Source: Pomphorhynchus laevis (lineage: Eukaryota; Acanthocephala; Palaeacanthocephala; Echinorhynchida; Pomphorhynchidae). From it: DNA of 64,000 nucleotides. The notes beneath the pieces were generated by a model that saw nothing but the letters and a program-made list of their open reading frames with translations, ran no database searches and was not told the origin of the DNA. Shown one piece after another: positions 36,890-48,299 of the stretch; positions within the stretch are counted from its first letter, which is position 1, and every line of letters begins with the position of its first letter. The stretch is taken from the NCBI GenBank assembly GCA_012934845.2, contig WNNJ02001164.1:1-64000 (forward strand). Direction: 5' to 3'. The translations under genes and the position numbers were made by a program.

Positions 36890-39632
36890 CTAAGTAGTAA
36901 CGGGCTCAGGAAGTATGTGGCTCATGTTGTATGGTTTCGTGTAGCGTGGAGTTTAATTAGAGGCCTCATGTAGTATGGGCTTATGTAGTATGGGATCGTA
37001 TGTAGAGTCGTAGTATCAACTTCAAGCAGGATGGAATCATGTAGTATAGGCACATATAGTATGGCTTCGTATGGTATGGGGTCGTAGTATGTGCCTCATG
37101 TAGTATGGGCATTAAGTCGTTTAGAGCTCGTAGTATAAGCTCGTAGTATGGGCTCGTAGTATTAGCTAATAGTATGGGCAAGTAGTATGGGCTAGTAGTA
37201 TAAGCTAGTAGTATAGCCTTGTAGTAAAGGCTTGTAGTATGGGCTAATAGGATGGGCTAGTAGTATAGGCTAGTAGTATGGGCTAGTAGTATGGGCTAGT
37301 AGTATGGGCTAGTAGTATGGGCTAGTAGTATGGGCTAGTAGTATGGGCTAGTAGTATGGGCTAGTAGTATGGGCTAGTAGTATGGGCTAGTAGTATGGGC
37401 TAGTAGTATGAGCTAGTAGTATGGGCAAGTAGTATGGGCTAGTAGTATGGGCTAGTAGTATGGGCTAGTAGTATGGGCTAGTAGTATGGGCAAGAAATAT
37501 GGCTAGAAATATGGGCTTGCAGTATGGGCTTGTAGTATGGGCTTGTAGTATGGGCTTGTAGTATGGGCTAGTAGTATGGGCTGTAGTATGGGCTAGTAGT
37601 ATGGGCTAGTAGTATGGGCTAGTAGTATGGGCTAGTAGTATGGGCTAGTAGTATGGGCTAGTAGTATGGGCTAGTAGTATGGGCTAGTAGTATGGGCTAG
37701 TAGTATGGGCTAGTAGTATGGGCTAGTAGTATGGGCTAGTAGTATGGGCTAGTAGTATGGGCTAGTAGTATGGGCTAGTAGTATGGGCTAGTAGTATGGG
37801 CTAGTAGTATGGGCTAGTAGTATGGGCTAGTAGTATGGGCTAGTAGTATGGGCTAGTAGTATGGGCTAGTAGTATGGGCTAGTAGTATGGGCTAGTAGTA
37901 TGGGCTAGTAGTATGGGCTAGTAGTATGGGCTAGTAGTATGGGCAAGTAGTATGAACTAGTAGTATGGGCTAGTACTATGGGCTAGTAGTATAGGCTATT
38001 AGTATAGGCTAGTAGTATGGGCTTGTAGTATGGGCTTGTAGTATGGGCTTGTAGTATGGGCTTGTAGTATGGGCTTGTAGTATGGGCTTGTAGTATGGGC
38101 TTGTAGTATGGGCTTGTAGTATGGGCTTGTAGTATGGGCTTGTAGTATGGGCTTGTAGTATGGGCTTGTAGTATGGGCTTGTAGTATGGGCTTGTAGTAT
38201 GGGCTTGTAGTATGGGCTTGTAGTATGGGCTTGTAGTATGGGCTTGTAGTATGGGCTAGTAGTATGGGCTAGTAGTATGGGCTAGTAGTATGGGCTAGTA
38301 GTATGGGCTAGTAGTATGGGCTTGTAGTATGGGCTTGTAGTATGGGCTTGTAGTATGGGCTAGTAGTATGGGCTAGTAGTATGGGCTAGTAGTATGGGCT
38401 AGTAGTATGGGCTTGTAAAATGGGCTTGTAGTATGATCTTGTGGTATGGGCTTGTAGTATGGACTAGTAGTATGGGCTAGTAGTATGGGCTGGTAGTATG
38501 GGTTAGTAGTATGGACTAGTAGTATGAGCTAGTAGTATGAGTTAGTAGTATGGGTTAGTAGTATGGGCTAGTAGTATGAGTTAGTAGTATGGGTAAGTAG
38601 TATGGGCAAGTAGTATGGGCTAATAGTATGGGCTAGTAGTATGGGCTAGAAATATGGCTAGAAATATGTGGGCTTGCAGTATGGGCTTGTAGTATGGGCT
38701 TGTAGTATGGGCTTGTAGTATGGGCTTGTAGTATGGGCTAGTAGTATGGGCTAGTAGTATGGGATTGTAATATGGGCTTGTAGTATGAGCTTGTGGTATG
38801 GGCTTGTGGTATGGGCTTGTGGTATGGGCTTGTAGTATGGACTAGTAGTGTAGGCTAGTAGTATGGGCTGGTAGTATGGGTTAGTAGTATGGACTAGTAG
38901 TATGAGCTAGTAGTATGGGTTAGTAGTATGGGCTAGTAGTATGAGTTAGTAGTATGGGCAAGTAGTATGGGCTAGAAATATGGCTAGAAATATGGGCTTG
39001 CAGTATGGGCTTGTAGTATGGGCTTGTAGTATGGGCTTTTAGTATGGGCTTGTAGTATGGGCTTGTAGTATGGGCTTGTAGTATGGGCTAGTAGTATGGG
39101 CTTGTAAAATGGGCTTGTAGTATGATCTTGTGGTATGGGCTTGTAGTATGGACTAGTAGTATGGGCTAGTAGTATGGGCTGGTAGTATGGGTTAGTAGTA
39201 TGGACTAGTAGTATGAGCTAGTAGTATGGATTAGTAGTATGGGTTAGTAGTATGGGCTAGTAGTATGAGTTAGTAGTATGGGCAAGTAGTATGGGCTAGA
39301 AATGTGGGCTAGAAGTATGGGCTTGTAGTATGGGCTTGTAGTATGGGCTTGTAGTATGGGCTTGTAGTATGGGCTTGTAGTATGGGCTACAAATATGGGC
39401 TAGAAGTATGGGCTTGTAGTATGGGCTTGTAGTATGGGCTTGTAGTATGGGCTAGTAGTATGGGCTAGTAGTATGGGCTAGTAGTATGGGCTAGTAGTAT
39501 GGGCTAGTAGTATGGGCTTGTAATATGGGCTTGTAGTATGAGCTTGTGGTATGGGCTTGTGGTATGGGCTTGTAGTATGGACTAGTAGTACGGGCTAGTA
39601 GTATGGGCTGGTAGTATGGCTAGTAGTATGAA
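36890..39632. repeat. 2.7-kb minisatellite, 13-bp unit, with higher-order blocks
   Basis: The unit is gctagtagtatgg, with a second block-forming variant gcttgtagtatgg. The first 250 bp (36890-37140) are degenerate, then arrays are near-perfect (37260-37930). A marker block, ctagaaatatggctagaaat, followed by a tgcagtatgg unit, recurs near 38646 and 38969, with eroded forms near 37493 and 39295. The last three are spaced about 325 bp, that is 25 units. All frames contain stops. It begins about 170 bp upstream of the ING start codon. Confidence 0.97.
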
Positions 39633-40049
39633 GTTGTTTGTAGTTTGTGGGGTTTTTCATCAACCCGATGGAACTTGTGTAGATTTTCTTCTGCTGTTGA
39701 ACATTAGAATTGATATTATTAGACCCCATGATCTTATGTTGGTAATTAAACGATTGGCATGATGTTCATCGAACTGTGAATGACTAACATTTCTTGTATA
39801 GGTTTTTTTACGAATATCCACTTTCAATTTACTGTAACTTTAACCGATGGATGAACATATCTATAGAATCAGAAATCGTCGAGGATTTAATGCTCTGAAC
39901 AACACTTGCAAGCTCGTGCATCCTCAACATTTGCAATATTGCCATCAGTTGCAGTTTATAGTAGGGAGAAAGTTCTCCGCATCTGCGTCGCACATTTACA
40001 AAACTGACTTTCCAAATTCCAAAAAAAATCCACGCCTTATATAGTCGTC

Positions 40050-40170
40050 AAAAGACGATTTACACTCTATGTACAACGATTTACACTCTATGTACAACGA
40101 TTTAAGCCAATGATTTACATAAACTGTAATTGGATTTTTAAATATGATTTACACTCTATGTACAAATAAC
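40050..40170 (+). repeat. Three copies of a 21-bp motif
   Basis: acgatttacactctatgtac occurs at about 40053 and 40074 in tandem, and with one change near 40143. Short tandem duplication with a displaced copy. Confidence 0.9.
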
Positions 40171-40599
40171 AAAACACGGCTTAAACGTTATTACAGAGAT
40201 ATCTACAGTACAAATCATAATCGGAAAGGAACTATTATGTGAAATGGCGGTGTTTGTAAAAGCAATTCGTAGACAGATCATTAAGCACAGCAAGCCAATA
40301 TTTCTAACTTTAAATTGTAGTACATATGTTCGCTGATCAGAAAACGTTCGTAGCGTCGTCGTGAATTTTATAAATTTGCACGACCGCATTTTCTACACAA
40401 AATACAAAAGATTTATACAAATAGATCACAGATATTAAATATAAATAAATTTAAAAAATATACATTGTATATATTAACAAAATATAAATAGATAAAATAA
40501 TAAATTTAAAGTGGAGAAACGAAAATGCAATTCAAGGCAACCAGGAAGTTCGCTATATAACTCGTCATTAAAGAAAGTTATAAGAAATATACGGAGTAG

Positions 40600-40920
40600 T
40601 TGCTTGATTGAAATAAATAAATATATTAATTAATTAATTATATATTAATTAATAATAATTAATAATAAGTTAGTAATTAATAATAAATTAAGTACTAACA
40701 AGTTAATTAATTATAAATTAATTGGTAATTAATTGAGTTAAAATAAATTTATTAATTATTATTTAATGAATAATTATTAATTAATTGTTCACTAATTAAT
40801 TATTGCTAAATTAATAATTAATCAATAATTGATTAATTATAAATTAATCAATTATTAATAAATTATCTATTATTAATTAGTTATTAATAAATTATTCCTA
40901 CATCTAATTAAATAAATTAG
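40600..40920. repeat. TTAATTAA-type low-complexity tract
   Basis: Almost pure A/T built from taattaat and ttaattaa words, highly self-complementary. A similar tract lies at 44930-45020, on the far side of the LINE insertion. Confidence 0.85.
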
Positions 40921-41110
40921 ATGTAAATATTAAACAGGTGAACATGAATAAACTAAAGGAGACTATAAGTCATTAGATTAACCTGACACTCAATTGTGTT
41001 CAGGCGCTGTGGATTGAAGTGAATACTATAATATAAAAGATTATTGCTAAATCTTTATATAATTTAAATAAATAAATTAAAATTATATAAATATAGAGAT
41101 ACTTATATAA

Positions 41111-41190
41111 CGTTTTAGTAGTTTAAGATTTTTTCAAGTTGTAATACGATAGTTGTAAACTCAGAATGTAAGCTTAATAAAGATAAAATA
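41111..41190 (+). repeat. Satellite monomer core (related cores at 45165-46265)
   Basis: Core words: ttttttcaagttgtaatacg, atagttgtaaactcag, gtaagcttaataaa. The same order and spacing recurs at 45.17, 45.49, 45.89 and 46.19 kb. The LINE at 41218-44380 lies between this core and the others, as if it had split an array. Confidence 0.7.
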
Positions 41191-41217
41191 CTTAAACATA
41201 TATAATATAATACAAAT

Positions 41218-44200
41218 TTATTTAATGTGGCAAATGCGTACACGTTGTACGCTTACAAGTTCACAAACAAAAATGAAAAAGTCAAGCAGATAAATTGTTA
41301 AAATGGGATCGGATTTGTCGTTTGAAGCACGGGAGGGAAGTTGATTGGCGTATATGAATGGGCAGATGGTTCCACGATAAAGGAGCAGCCACCAGGAAGG
41401 AGAGGAGTCCAAAGGAGGTAGAGTAGTTTGGGACATGTGAAAGAAGGGAATTACAGGAACGCAAGGAACAGAAAACAGGACGAGAATTATTAAGAAAAGG
41501 AAGGTTGAGAAATGAAGGTATGAAAAGTTACAACGCGGAAAGCAACGATAAGAAGACGAATTTGAACACGACAATAAATTGTAGGCAAATCGGAGAAGCA
41601 AGTTGGTAGGATGTATGATCAAAACGACGAAGACGGAGGAGAATTCGGACGGCTGCGTTGACGATGCGTTGTAGGGGAAGAAGAGTGGATTGAGGTGAGT
41701 TTGAAAATATACTAAGACAATAATCGAGTCTATAAAAAAGGAGAGAAGATGTTAGAGTCATACAAGAAGGGAAATCGATCAATCTACAAACTTGACGGAG
41801 GTTACGGAGTATCAAGGTGGATGAGCGTACTTTATCTCTAACGAAAGGTTTAAGTGAAAGTCAGTTGTCAAAATGGAAGCCTAGGAAAACGAGATTATCA
41901 ACGATAGGAAGAATTGTAGAATTTAATGATACGGAATGAGGTTCTAAGCCGAGGCGTCGAGGTAGAATCCACATAATTTTGGATTTATCAGGATTCAGAG
42001 AAAGGCGAAGGGAAGAAAGATAATTGGAAATTGAGACAAGACAGTCGGAAGCAGAAACACTAAGATCGCGAATACGATAAACAGGTGCATGAGCATAGAT
42101 GAGAATGTCATCAGCATATTGCATAAAATGGAAGTTAAATTTATGAGAAATCGAAGACAAATCACCGAGAAGAGAGAAAATCATATGGCCTAATACGGAG
42201 CCTTGTGGAACACCGGACGGAATTGACGAAGGATGGGAGAGAGAAGAGTTAGAATATACGCGAAATGTACGGTTTGATAGATATGAAGAAAACCATGATA
42301 CAGTGGGTAAAGAGAAGCCATAATAATGACGAAGGCGATGGAGAAGAATCGAGTGATCGACGATGTCAAAAGCAGACGATAGATCAAGAGAAACCATGAC
42401 ACTACATAATTTATAATCGCGCGATATGGGTAAGTCGTTATAAACTTTAAGAAATGCAATTTCGGTAGAGTAATTAGAGCGAAAAGCGGCTTGGAAGGGA
42501 GGAAATAAGTTAGAGGAATATAGATATGTATTAACTTGCTTAAGAACGAGACGCTCAAGGAGTTTAGAGAGGGTTGGGAGAAGTGAAATAGGACGGTACG
42601 AAGATGGTAGTGAGGAGTCGAGAGATTGATTTTTGATGAGAGGGCGAACAGTGGCTCATTTCCAGATGAAAGGAAATGTACGGCTACGGATGGACGAGTT
42701 GAACAATGTGGTTAGGAAGGGTAAGATAAAGGAGCAGATATTTTTAAGCAAGTGAGGGGGAATTGGGTCAGAAGGAGAGGTTTTATTAGGTAATGACAGC
42801 AGAACCGAAGAAACTTCATCAGACGAAACGGGAAGAAGGTGGAATAGTTCTGGGAGGGAAGTATTTAAAGATAAGAGTGGGTACAAGGGGGCTATGGGTA
42901 GTAGGGAAAGTAAATTAGATAGCTTAGTTTGTAGATAAGAAGAAAATTCATCAGGATTTATATTACAATGGGTAGATGATCGTGAAAGAATTGAATTTAA
43001 GATTTTTCAATGAGATTTAGAGTTGGAAGATGACTCGAGTTGATTTCGCCAAAAGAGAGTACGTTTAGTACGTATAAGAATGAGATATGAACGGTGTTGA
43101 GAAAAATAGGAATCACGAAGATTTGGAGTAAGTGAGTTGGGAGAAAGTTTAATAAAGCGTTTATACATACGAAAAGAGTGACGGAGTCGACGCTTAGAAA
43201 GACTACATTCAGAATCGAACCAGGGAGCATGGCGCAAGCGCTGGGAACGTCGAAGTCGACTAAGCAGAAGGTTATTGAGGATCGACGTAAGTTCAGAATC
43301 AAACAGAATGCAGAGATCATCGGGAGAGAGATAGTTAAGAGGAAGTGAAAAGAGTGAAGAATTGATTAATGCTGTGCAGAGAATAGGGATATCGAGAAGC
43401 TTCCAGGGTCGACTTGGTGTAGATAATGGTAAAGGCGGAGAAGGAGGATGGGGACGAATAAGAGTAAGGGTGACAAGGAAATGATCGGACAAACCAGGAT
43501 CAGTAATTGACAAGGTGGTATAGTCATTGAAGCAATTAGGAACATCAATGATGTCGAGAGCACCGCCGAGAATATGAGTTGGGCTTGTTGAAAGTAATTT
43601 ATAGTTAAAATCAGAAAGATTAGTCAAAGTGATGGAGTCAGTGTCAGACGGGCGATCAAGACGAATGTTAAAGTCACCGGGAACAAAAGAAGGAGTATAA
43701 GACAATGAACAGTGAGACATAAGATCTGCAAGGTCGTTAAAGAAGATACGTGATGGGGCAACTGAACCTGGACGGTATACAATCACAAGTTCCAGAGGGA
43801 AAGGCGTTGATAATCTGCATATGAGTAATTCGAACGAAGTGTAACGGATGTTAACGTTGATTTTACGTAAAGACATTGGGTGACGAGCAATGGCAACAAT
43901 ACCGCCATGGTTAGAAGCAGTAGATGTATGAGATGCAATTTGACGAGCTGATTCAACTAGAGAACAACCAGAGCGACATAGACGACGAATAGCAAGATCG
44001 TCGGAGTCACAATGCCAGGATTCGGTAATGCAGAGAATATCGATAGATAATTGATCGTAGATATCGAGAAACATATCAGCTTTGTGAAGAATGGAGCGAG
44101 TGTTGAATAGACTAAGACGAAAAGTATGCTTAGGAGCGAGATTGACTTGCGAAGAAGACAAGGGGAGAGATCGGACGCCATCGATTTTTTGGCCTTGTGT

Positions 44201-44380
44201 GTACAACGTGAAAATTGCTGTTGATTCGACGTATAGATAAGATGACTCGCCGTTTGTTTCACGTCGATGTTTCTCAATGCGAGCTAAATTGAGCTGGGCA
44301 ATATCAGAAGGGGAGCGGTCAGGAAAGATACGGCAAGTAGATGAAGTGGTAAGAAGTTTAAAACGTTGGGAGAGTACAGA
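41218..44380 (-). mobile_element. L2/CR1-like LINE, copy 1 (longest)
   Basis: Minus strand, 5' to 3': a lead peptide, endonuclease (43007-44206), RT (about 42886-41528), a C-terminal tail with WNHLPIHIRQS-type sequence, and a 3' hairpin at 41236-41252 ending near 41218. RT blocks include SYRPISLLPTLSKLLERL, DLSSAFDIVDHSIL, SGVPQGSVLGH and MQYADDILIYAH. The RT half is interrupted about three times: a stop at 42656 after FIWK and frame changes near 42400 and 41860-41815. It is about 2% different from the copy at 58201-60303 where they overlap. It is inserted between satellite monomers. Confidence 0.9.
43007..44206 (-). CDS. LINE endonuclease (APE-type) open frame, 399 codons
   Basis: An intact frame carrying the apurinic-like endonuclease of copy 1. 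In order: SLFNTRSILHKADM (Asn of motif I), ILCITESWHCDSDD (Glu), FVPGDFNIRLDRPSD (Asp/Asn), LDIIDV, and GLSDHFLVTLTL (Asp-His). Beyond it is the helical linker toward the RT (RLRHAPWFDSECSLSKRRLR). In the family this enzyme nicks target DNA to prime reverse transcription. It is cut off from the RT frame downstream, so this copy is not expected to move by itself. Confidence 0.85.
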   Translation of the reverse strand: MYTQGQKIDGVRSLPLSSSQVNLAPKHTFRLSLFNTRSILHKADMFLDIYDQLSIDILCITESWHCDSDDLAIRRLCRSGCSLVESARQIASHTSTASNHGGIVAIARHPMSLRKINVNIRYTSFELLICRLSTPFPLELVIVYRPGSVAPSRIFFNDLADLMSHCSLSYTPSFVPGDFNIRLDRPSDTDSITLTNLSDFNYKLLSTSPTHILGGALDIIDVPNCFNDYTTLSITDPGLSDHFLVTLTLIRPHPPSPPLPLSTPSRPWKLLDIPILCTALINSSLFSLPLNYLSPDDLCILFDSELTSILNNLLLSRLRRSQRLRHAPWFDSECSLSKRRLRHSFRMYKRFIKLSPNSLTPNLRDSYFSQHRSYLILIRTKRTLFWRNQLESSSNSKSH

Positions 44381-44430
44381 ACTATTTTTTATTTATATAT
44401 TTATTTATAAATTTGTGTCTTTAATCCTTA

Positions 44431-44838
44431 TATATGAGTTGTGATGTATGGACACTTGTTCGTGTTAAAATATCCGACCACTCGGTGTATAAACGTAAAC
44501 ATTTCACTTGCGGTTTTTGTACATCAGTACGACTACTACAGTTATCCTGCTCCTCTACTCCTGTATCACACACGACCACTCAGACCAATGCTGTTTTAGA
44601 TGTTTCTCTCGCATCAACACCTGACTTCGCATCTTATAATCCCATTATTGAACCTACTCTCTCTCACACACTCCTCGTTCAACTACGTACAAAACTTCCA
44701 TTAATCTTTCTCATTCTAACAATGCTAACGGTAAAGCTTTTCATCTCGTACCTCCTCTTTCCTATTCCTCCCCCAAGGAGGAATAGGAAAAAACTTCTTT
44801 ATTCTCATATTTATATCGATGCAGTGAATGAATGACAC
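44431..44838 (+). pseudogene. LINE ORF1-like fragment with Cys finger
   Basis: An open frame of 133 codons from 44434, starting CDVWTLVRVKISDHSVYK and continuing HFTCGFC. The same Cys pattern appears in a LINE at about 48330-48420 (CDVWTTVSILESE, FICGYC) and on the minus strand at 54210-54245 (FLCGFCTASRC). This is a zinc-binding motif of a LINE ORF1, with a Thr/Ser/Pro-rich tail. The direction is opposite to the adjacent L2-like copy. A short hairpin (ccccaaggagg) lies near 44770. Confidence 0.5.
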
Positions 44839-45164
44839 TGTTTCCGATATATATTGAAAATTATTTATAATTATTTTTTATTTATAACTATTTTCTTTTA
44901 TCCTTATGTATTTTAAAGTATTTCATAAAAATTAATTAATTAATAATTAATTTATAATTAATAAATAATTAATAATATATTATTAATTAGTTAGTTATTA
45001 TTAGTTAATTATTCATTAATTATTCATATATACAAGAAACATTAAGTAATGTTTCTTATATATAATAAAAATAAATAAAAAATTAATAAATAATACATAA
45101 CATTAAAAGATATAACAATATACAACAAAATATACTAAATAACTAAATGCACAAACAACAAAAA
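44839..45164. other. AT-rich low complexity
   Basis: Contains taattaataatt words (44930-45020) like those at 40.6-40.9 kb. Nothing else recognised. Confidence 0.7.
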
Positions 45165-46265
45165 TAACGATGTTTCTAAGTTTTTAGACTTAGAAATTGT
45201 AAAAAGACAATTGTAAATTCAGCTTGAATAATTAAAATATAAACAAATTAGAAAAACAAATATATATTTATTTAAAATATAAAAAAAACTATAAAAATAT
45301 TAAAAGAATATAAAATTTATAAATACATACATGCATATATAAATCTATATTTATATTATTACTTTAAACAAAATTAACAGCTTCTGCGTTTACACAAAAT
45401 ATTAAAAATTATAGATATCTTAAAGAATATTTTTAAATACTATATGCGATAAAAATTTTAAAATAACTAATTGCAAAACAACTAAAAACGACGTTTCAGT
45501 TATTCAAGACTTCTTCAAGTTGAACTAGAATTGCTGAAAATTCAGAATATTTAAATACTTAAAAAATAACAAAAAAACAAAAATATATATCTAAAATAAA
45601 CATATTATATGCTATAAACATAATATGCTATAAACATAATTATATGCTAAAAACATTATATGCTATAAACATAATTATATGCTATAAATATAGATAAATA
45701 AATGTAAATAAATAAAAATAAATATGAGCAAATATAAATAAATATATATAAAAAACCACACAAAAAAAATACAAAAATACAAGCAAGACAAAAATAAATT
45801 TTTTATATAAAATTATATAGATATATAAATCAATATTAATACTAATAGAATATGCAATAATAAACAGTAAAAAACTAACAGCAAAGCCACTAAAAATAAT
45901 GGCATTTCTTCGTATTTAAACTTTTACAAGTTGTAATAAAATAGTCGTAACTTCAGAGTAAAGAATTAATAAAAATAATTTAAATAATATATATAAATAA
46001 AAAACACCAAATATATAAATATATAAATATATAATTATATACATAACAGATACAACGAAACTAAAAACATAAAAGCAAGAATAAAAATACAAAAATATTT
46101 ATAAAAATATTAAATTATATATTGGACAATATTTATTAAAATACTATATACAGTAATATATAGTAAAACCTTTACTGTAAAACAACTAAAAAACATACTT
46201 CCTAGGTTTTAAGACTTTTTCAAGTGGTATTGAGTTAGTTGTAATTTTAGAGTATAAGTTTACAC
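45165..46265 (+). repeat. Degenerate tandem satellite, four monomers of ~300-400 bp
   Basis: Cores near 45168, 45488, 45893 and 46190 share an acaactaaaaa-type lead, a t-rich stretch, ttttcaag(t)t(g)gta, an a(t)agttgtaa-ttcaga word and an agtataag-type end. Spacings are about 320, 405 and 300 bp. Between cores is AT-rich filler with taaacata repeats (45600-45680). Identity between monomers is low, so this is an old array. Confidence 0.65.
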
Positions 46266-47379
46266 AAATAAAATACAAAAATATAAATGAATAGAAGTAA
46301 ATATATTATATAAAATATAATATATATATTATATAAAAATATATATAAAAATACATATATTATATAAAATATAATATATATAATGATTTGCAGGGCTGGA
46401 TTGCATATATCAAGTTTGCAATGCCAAATTTAGAAAGGCGAGCCGGAAAATATTTTTTGAAAACGTTTTGCCAACAACGTCAACAAACTGTTTTTAATAA
46501 GTTCAAAACATCAACAAGAAAGAAAATTAAATTATAAAAATATGATTATTTCCATATCACGTAATGTTTTGTTATTGATATATATATATATTATTTATTC
46601 AATCTCGTATGGTTATCTGTCATTAGCTTTCCAATTGCCCGCATCTCATACTTTTTTCTAGACTTCAATTCACTGATGTCGGATTTTACGATTACATATT
46701 GTAGTGAACATGCGTTATTGTCTCAAAGGTGTTCTGCAGCGCAATCATAAATCACTCCTTTCTGTCTTAAAATCCGATCTCCATTTTGTTAAATCGTTGA
46801 TTTAGTTGCCGACCTATTTAACCTACTTATGTTCAATTGCATCGCTTGGATGCTGCAACTCGCATGTGAATCAATTTCTTCTGTGTTACGCATCCTTATA
46901 GTTTCACTATTATCCACTTAATTTCTTATTTGTTTTTACGTTGAAGCCCAAATTGTGGAGCTCTTGATCGAATGTCTTGATGCTATCGTAATTGTTTATT
47001 AATATTTGACATATCTTTCCATTAATTAAAAATTCCACTATAATAATGTATTTATTTAACGTGGCAATATTGTTTTTTTATATATTAGGATATTGTATTA
47101 CATGTAGAAGTCGCTTCGCCATTTTTCCTCGTAATTCACAGGCATCCACTTGGCTAATTTTTCTAACATATTTCACTACTTGATATTGTCTGTGTGTATC
47201 TTTTATTTTATAACCTTAGAGTTAAATTTCTAATAGAAATTTAAAGTTCACCATTTAAGGGCATTTTCGTCAGCTCCGTAATGCTTCAGCGTAAACAAAT
47301 GAACTTTTGTGTTGGAATGGGCGCTAACAGAGTGCAGTAAATACATTAATTCAACCTCCAACCTCAAAAGTGAATCTTA
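46266..47379. other. AT-rich and unassigned; possible Penelope tail
   Basis: No clear domain. Minus-strand frames around 46960-46600 contain a protein-like piece (KSDISELKSRKKYEMRAIGK) that could be the decayed C-terminal region of the Penelope relic immediately upstream on that strand. I could not see a GIY-YIG core. Confidence 0.35.
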
Positions 47380-47880
47380 ACAGACCTGTTTTTGCAAAGT
47401 TCGTTAAACTCTTCAACTCGTACTGGGTTTCACTCCAAACAAAAAATAGATCATCTATATATCGTAAGAAACATCGAGGATTCACTAGATTTTCTCCATC
47501 ACTGCTTCTTCATATTGGCACACGTATAAAATATCATTTACCATTAACAAGTGTGTGCCCATAGCGTACCGCATGTTTGTCTATTTTGTAAACCATCAAT
47601 AGATTTTTGTAAAATCTATTCTACTTGTTGTCCATACTTCTTGTACCGTCAAATATTTTAGGGTTTAGCCCATCATTGTATGGATTATTGCTATAGAGCG
47701 ATGCAACGTCTACTGTCACTAAAAAATAACTGTCTGATAGATCTAAATTATATTTATTAATAAATTGTAATTTCGGTCTAAGAGTTTTATGTAAATATTC
47801 CGGCAATAGTCGCGTGCAGGTTCTAAAACTGCTAATTATATGTATACCTATATAATAAAGCCTTTTTCAAATAGAACGAA
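47380..47880 (-). mobile_element. Penelope-type RT fragment
   Basis: Minus strand: RT motif A region YFLVTVDVASLYSNNPYNDG (47806-47621 frame), then the catalytic FLRYIDDLFFVWSETQ near 47475-47430. Both are typical of endonuclease-bearing Penelope RTs. Fossil, broken several times, 5' part missing. Confidence 0.8.
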
Positions 47881-48299
47881 GCTATCTATCTTAGGTGGCT
47901 ACAGAGTAAATAAACAAAATTTTAGGGTTTATGGTCAAACATTGTCTTGGCTATAAATACTTACAATAATATAAAAAGAAATTTTGAGAGATAAAGTTTT
48001 TCGTAAAAAACTTTAGAGAGATAAAGTTGATAACTTTGAGAGATAATATATACAATTCATTAATTTTGTTATTTTACTGTTAGCAAACAATCGAATTGGA
48101 ATCCTCGGCATAAATATCACTGAGATGCATTTAATTACCAATATACGTATGAAATTTTCGTTAGATAATATACACAATAAAGATAAAAACAATATTAAAA
48201 TACGAATTGTTAAGAAAATTAAAGCAATTTACAATACAATTGCTGATCCGCTATACTTAATGGGGAAAATAAAGATAAAAAATCCTCCAAAGTACAAAT

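Larger units (their letters stand above)
39633..41104. other. Unassigned stretch with short repeats
   Basis: No recognisable gene. A plus-strand frame at 39847-40044 and the plus-strand peptide around 40215-40345 look weakly protein-like but have no family match or splice partner. Contains the tandem motif at 40050-40170 and the taattaatt tract at 40600-40920. Confidence 0.45.

Noticed and set aside
36890-39632. CRISPR-like or coding repeat array
   Set aside because: Units are 13 bp in direct tandem with no spacers, and every frame has stops.
40156-40389. Possible exon on either strand (234-bp open frame on the minus strand)
   Set aside because: No flanking splice consensus with partner exons and no family resemblance.
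47370-47564. Plus-strand 64-codon frame
   Set aside because: Shadow of the Penelope RT on the minus strand, where the RYIDD motif lies.
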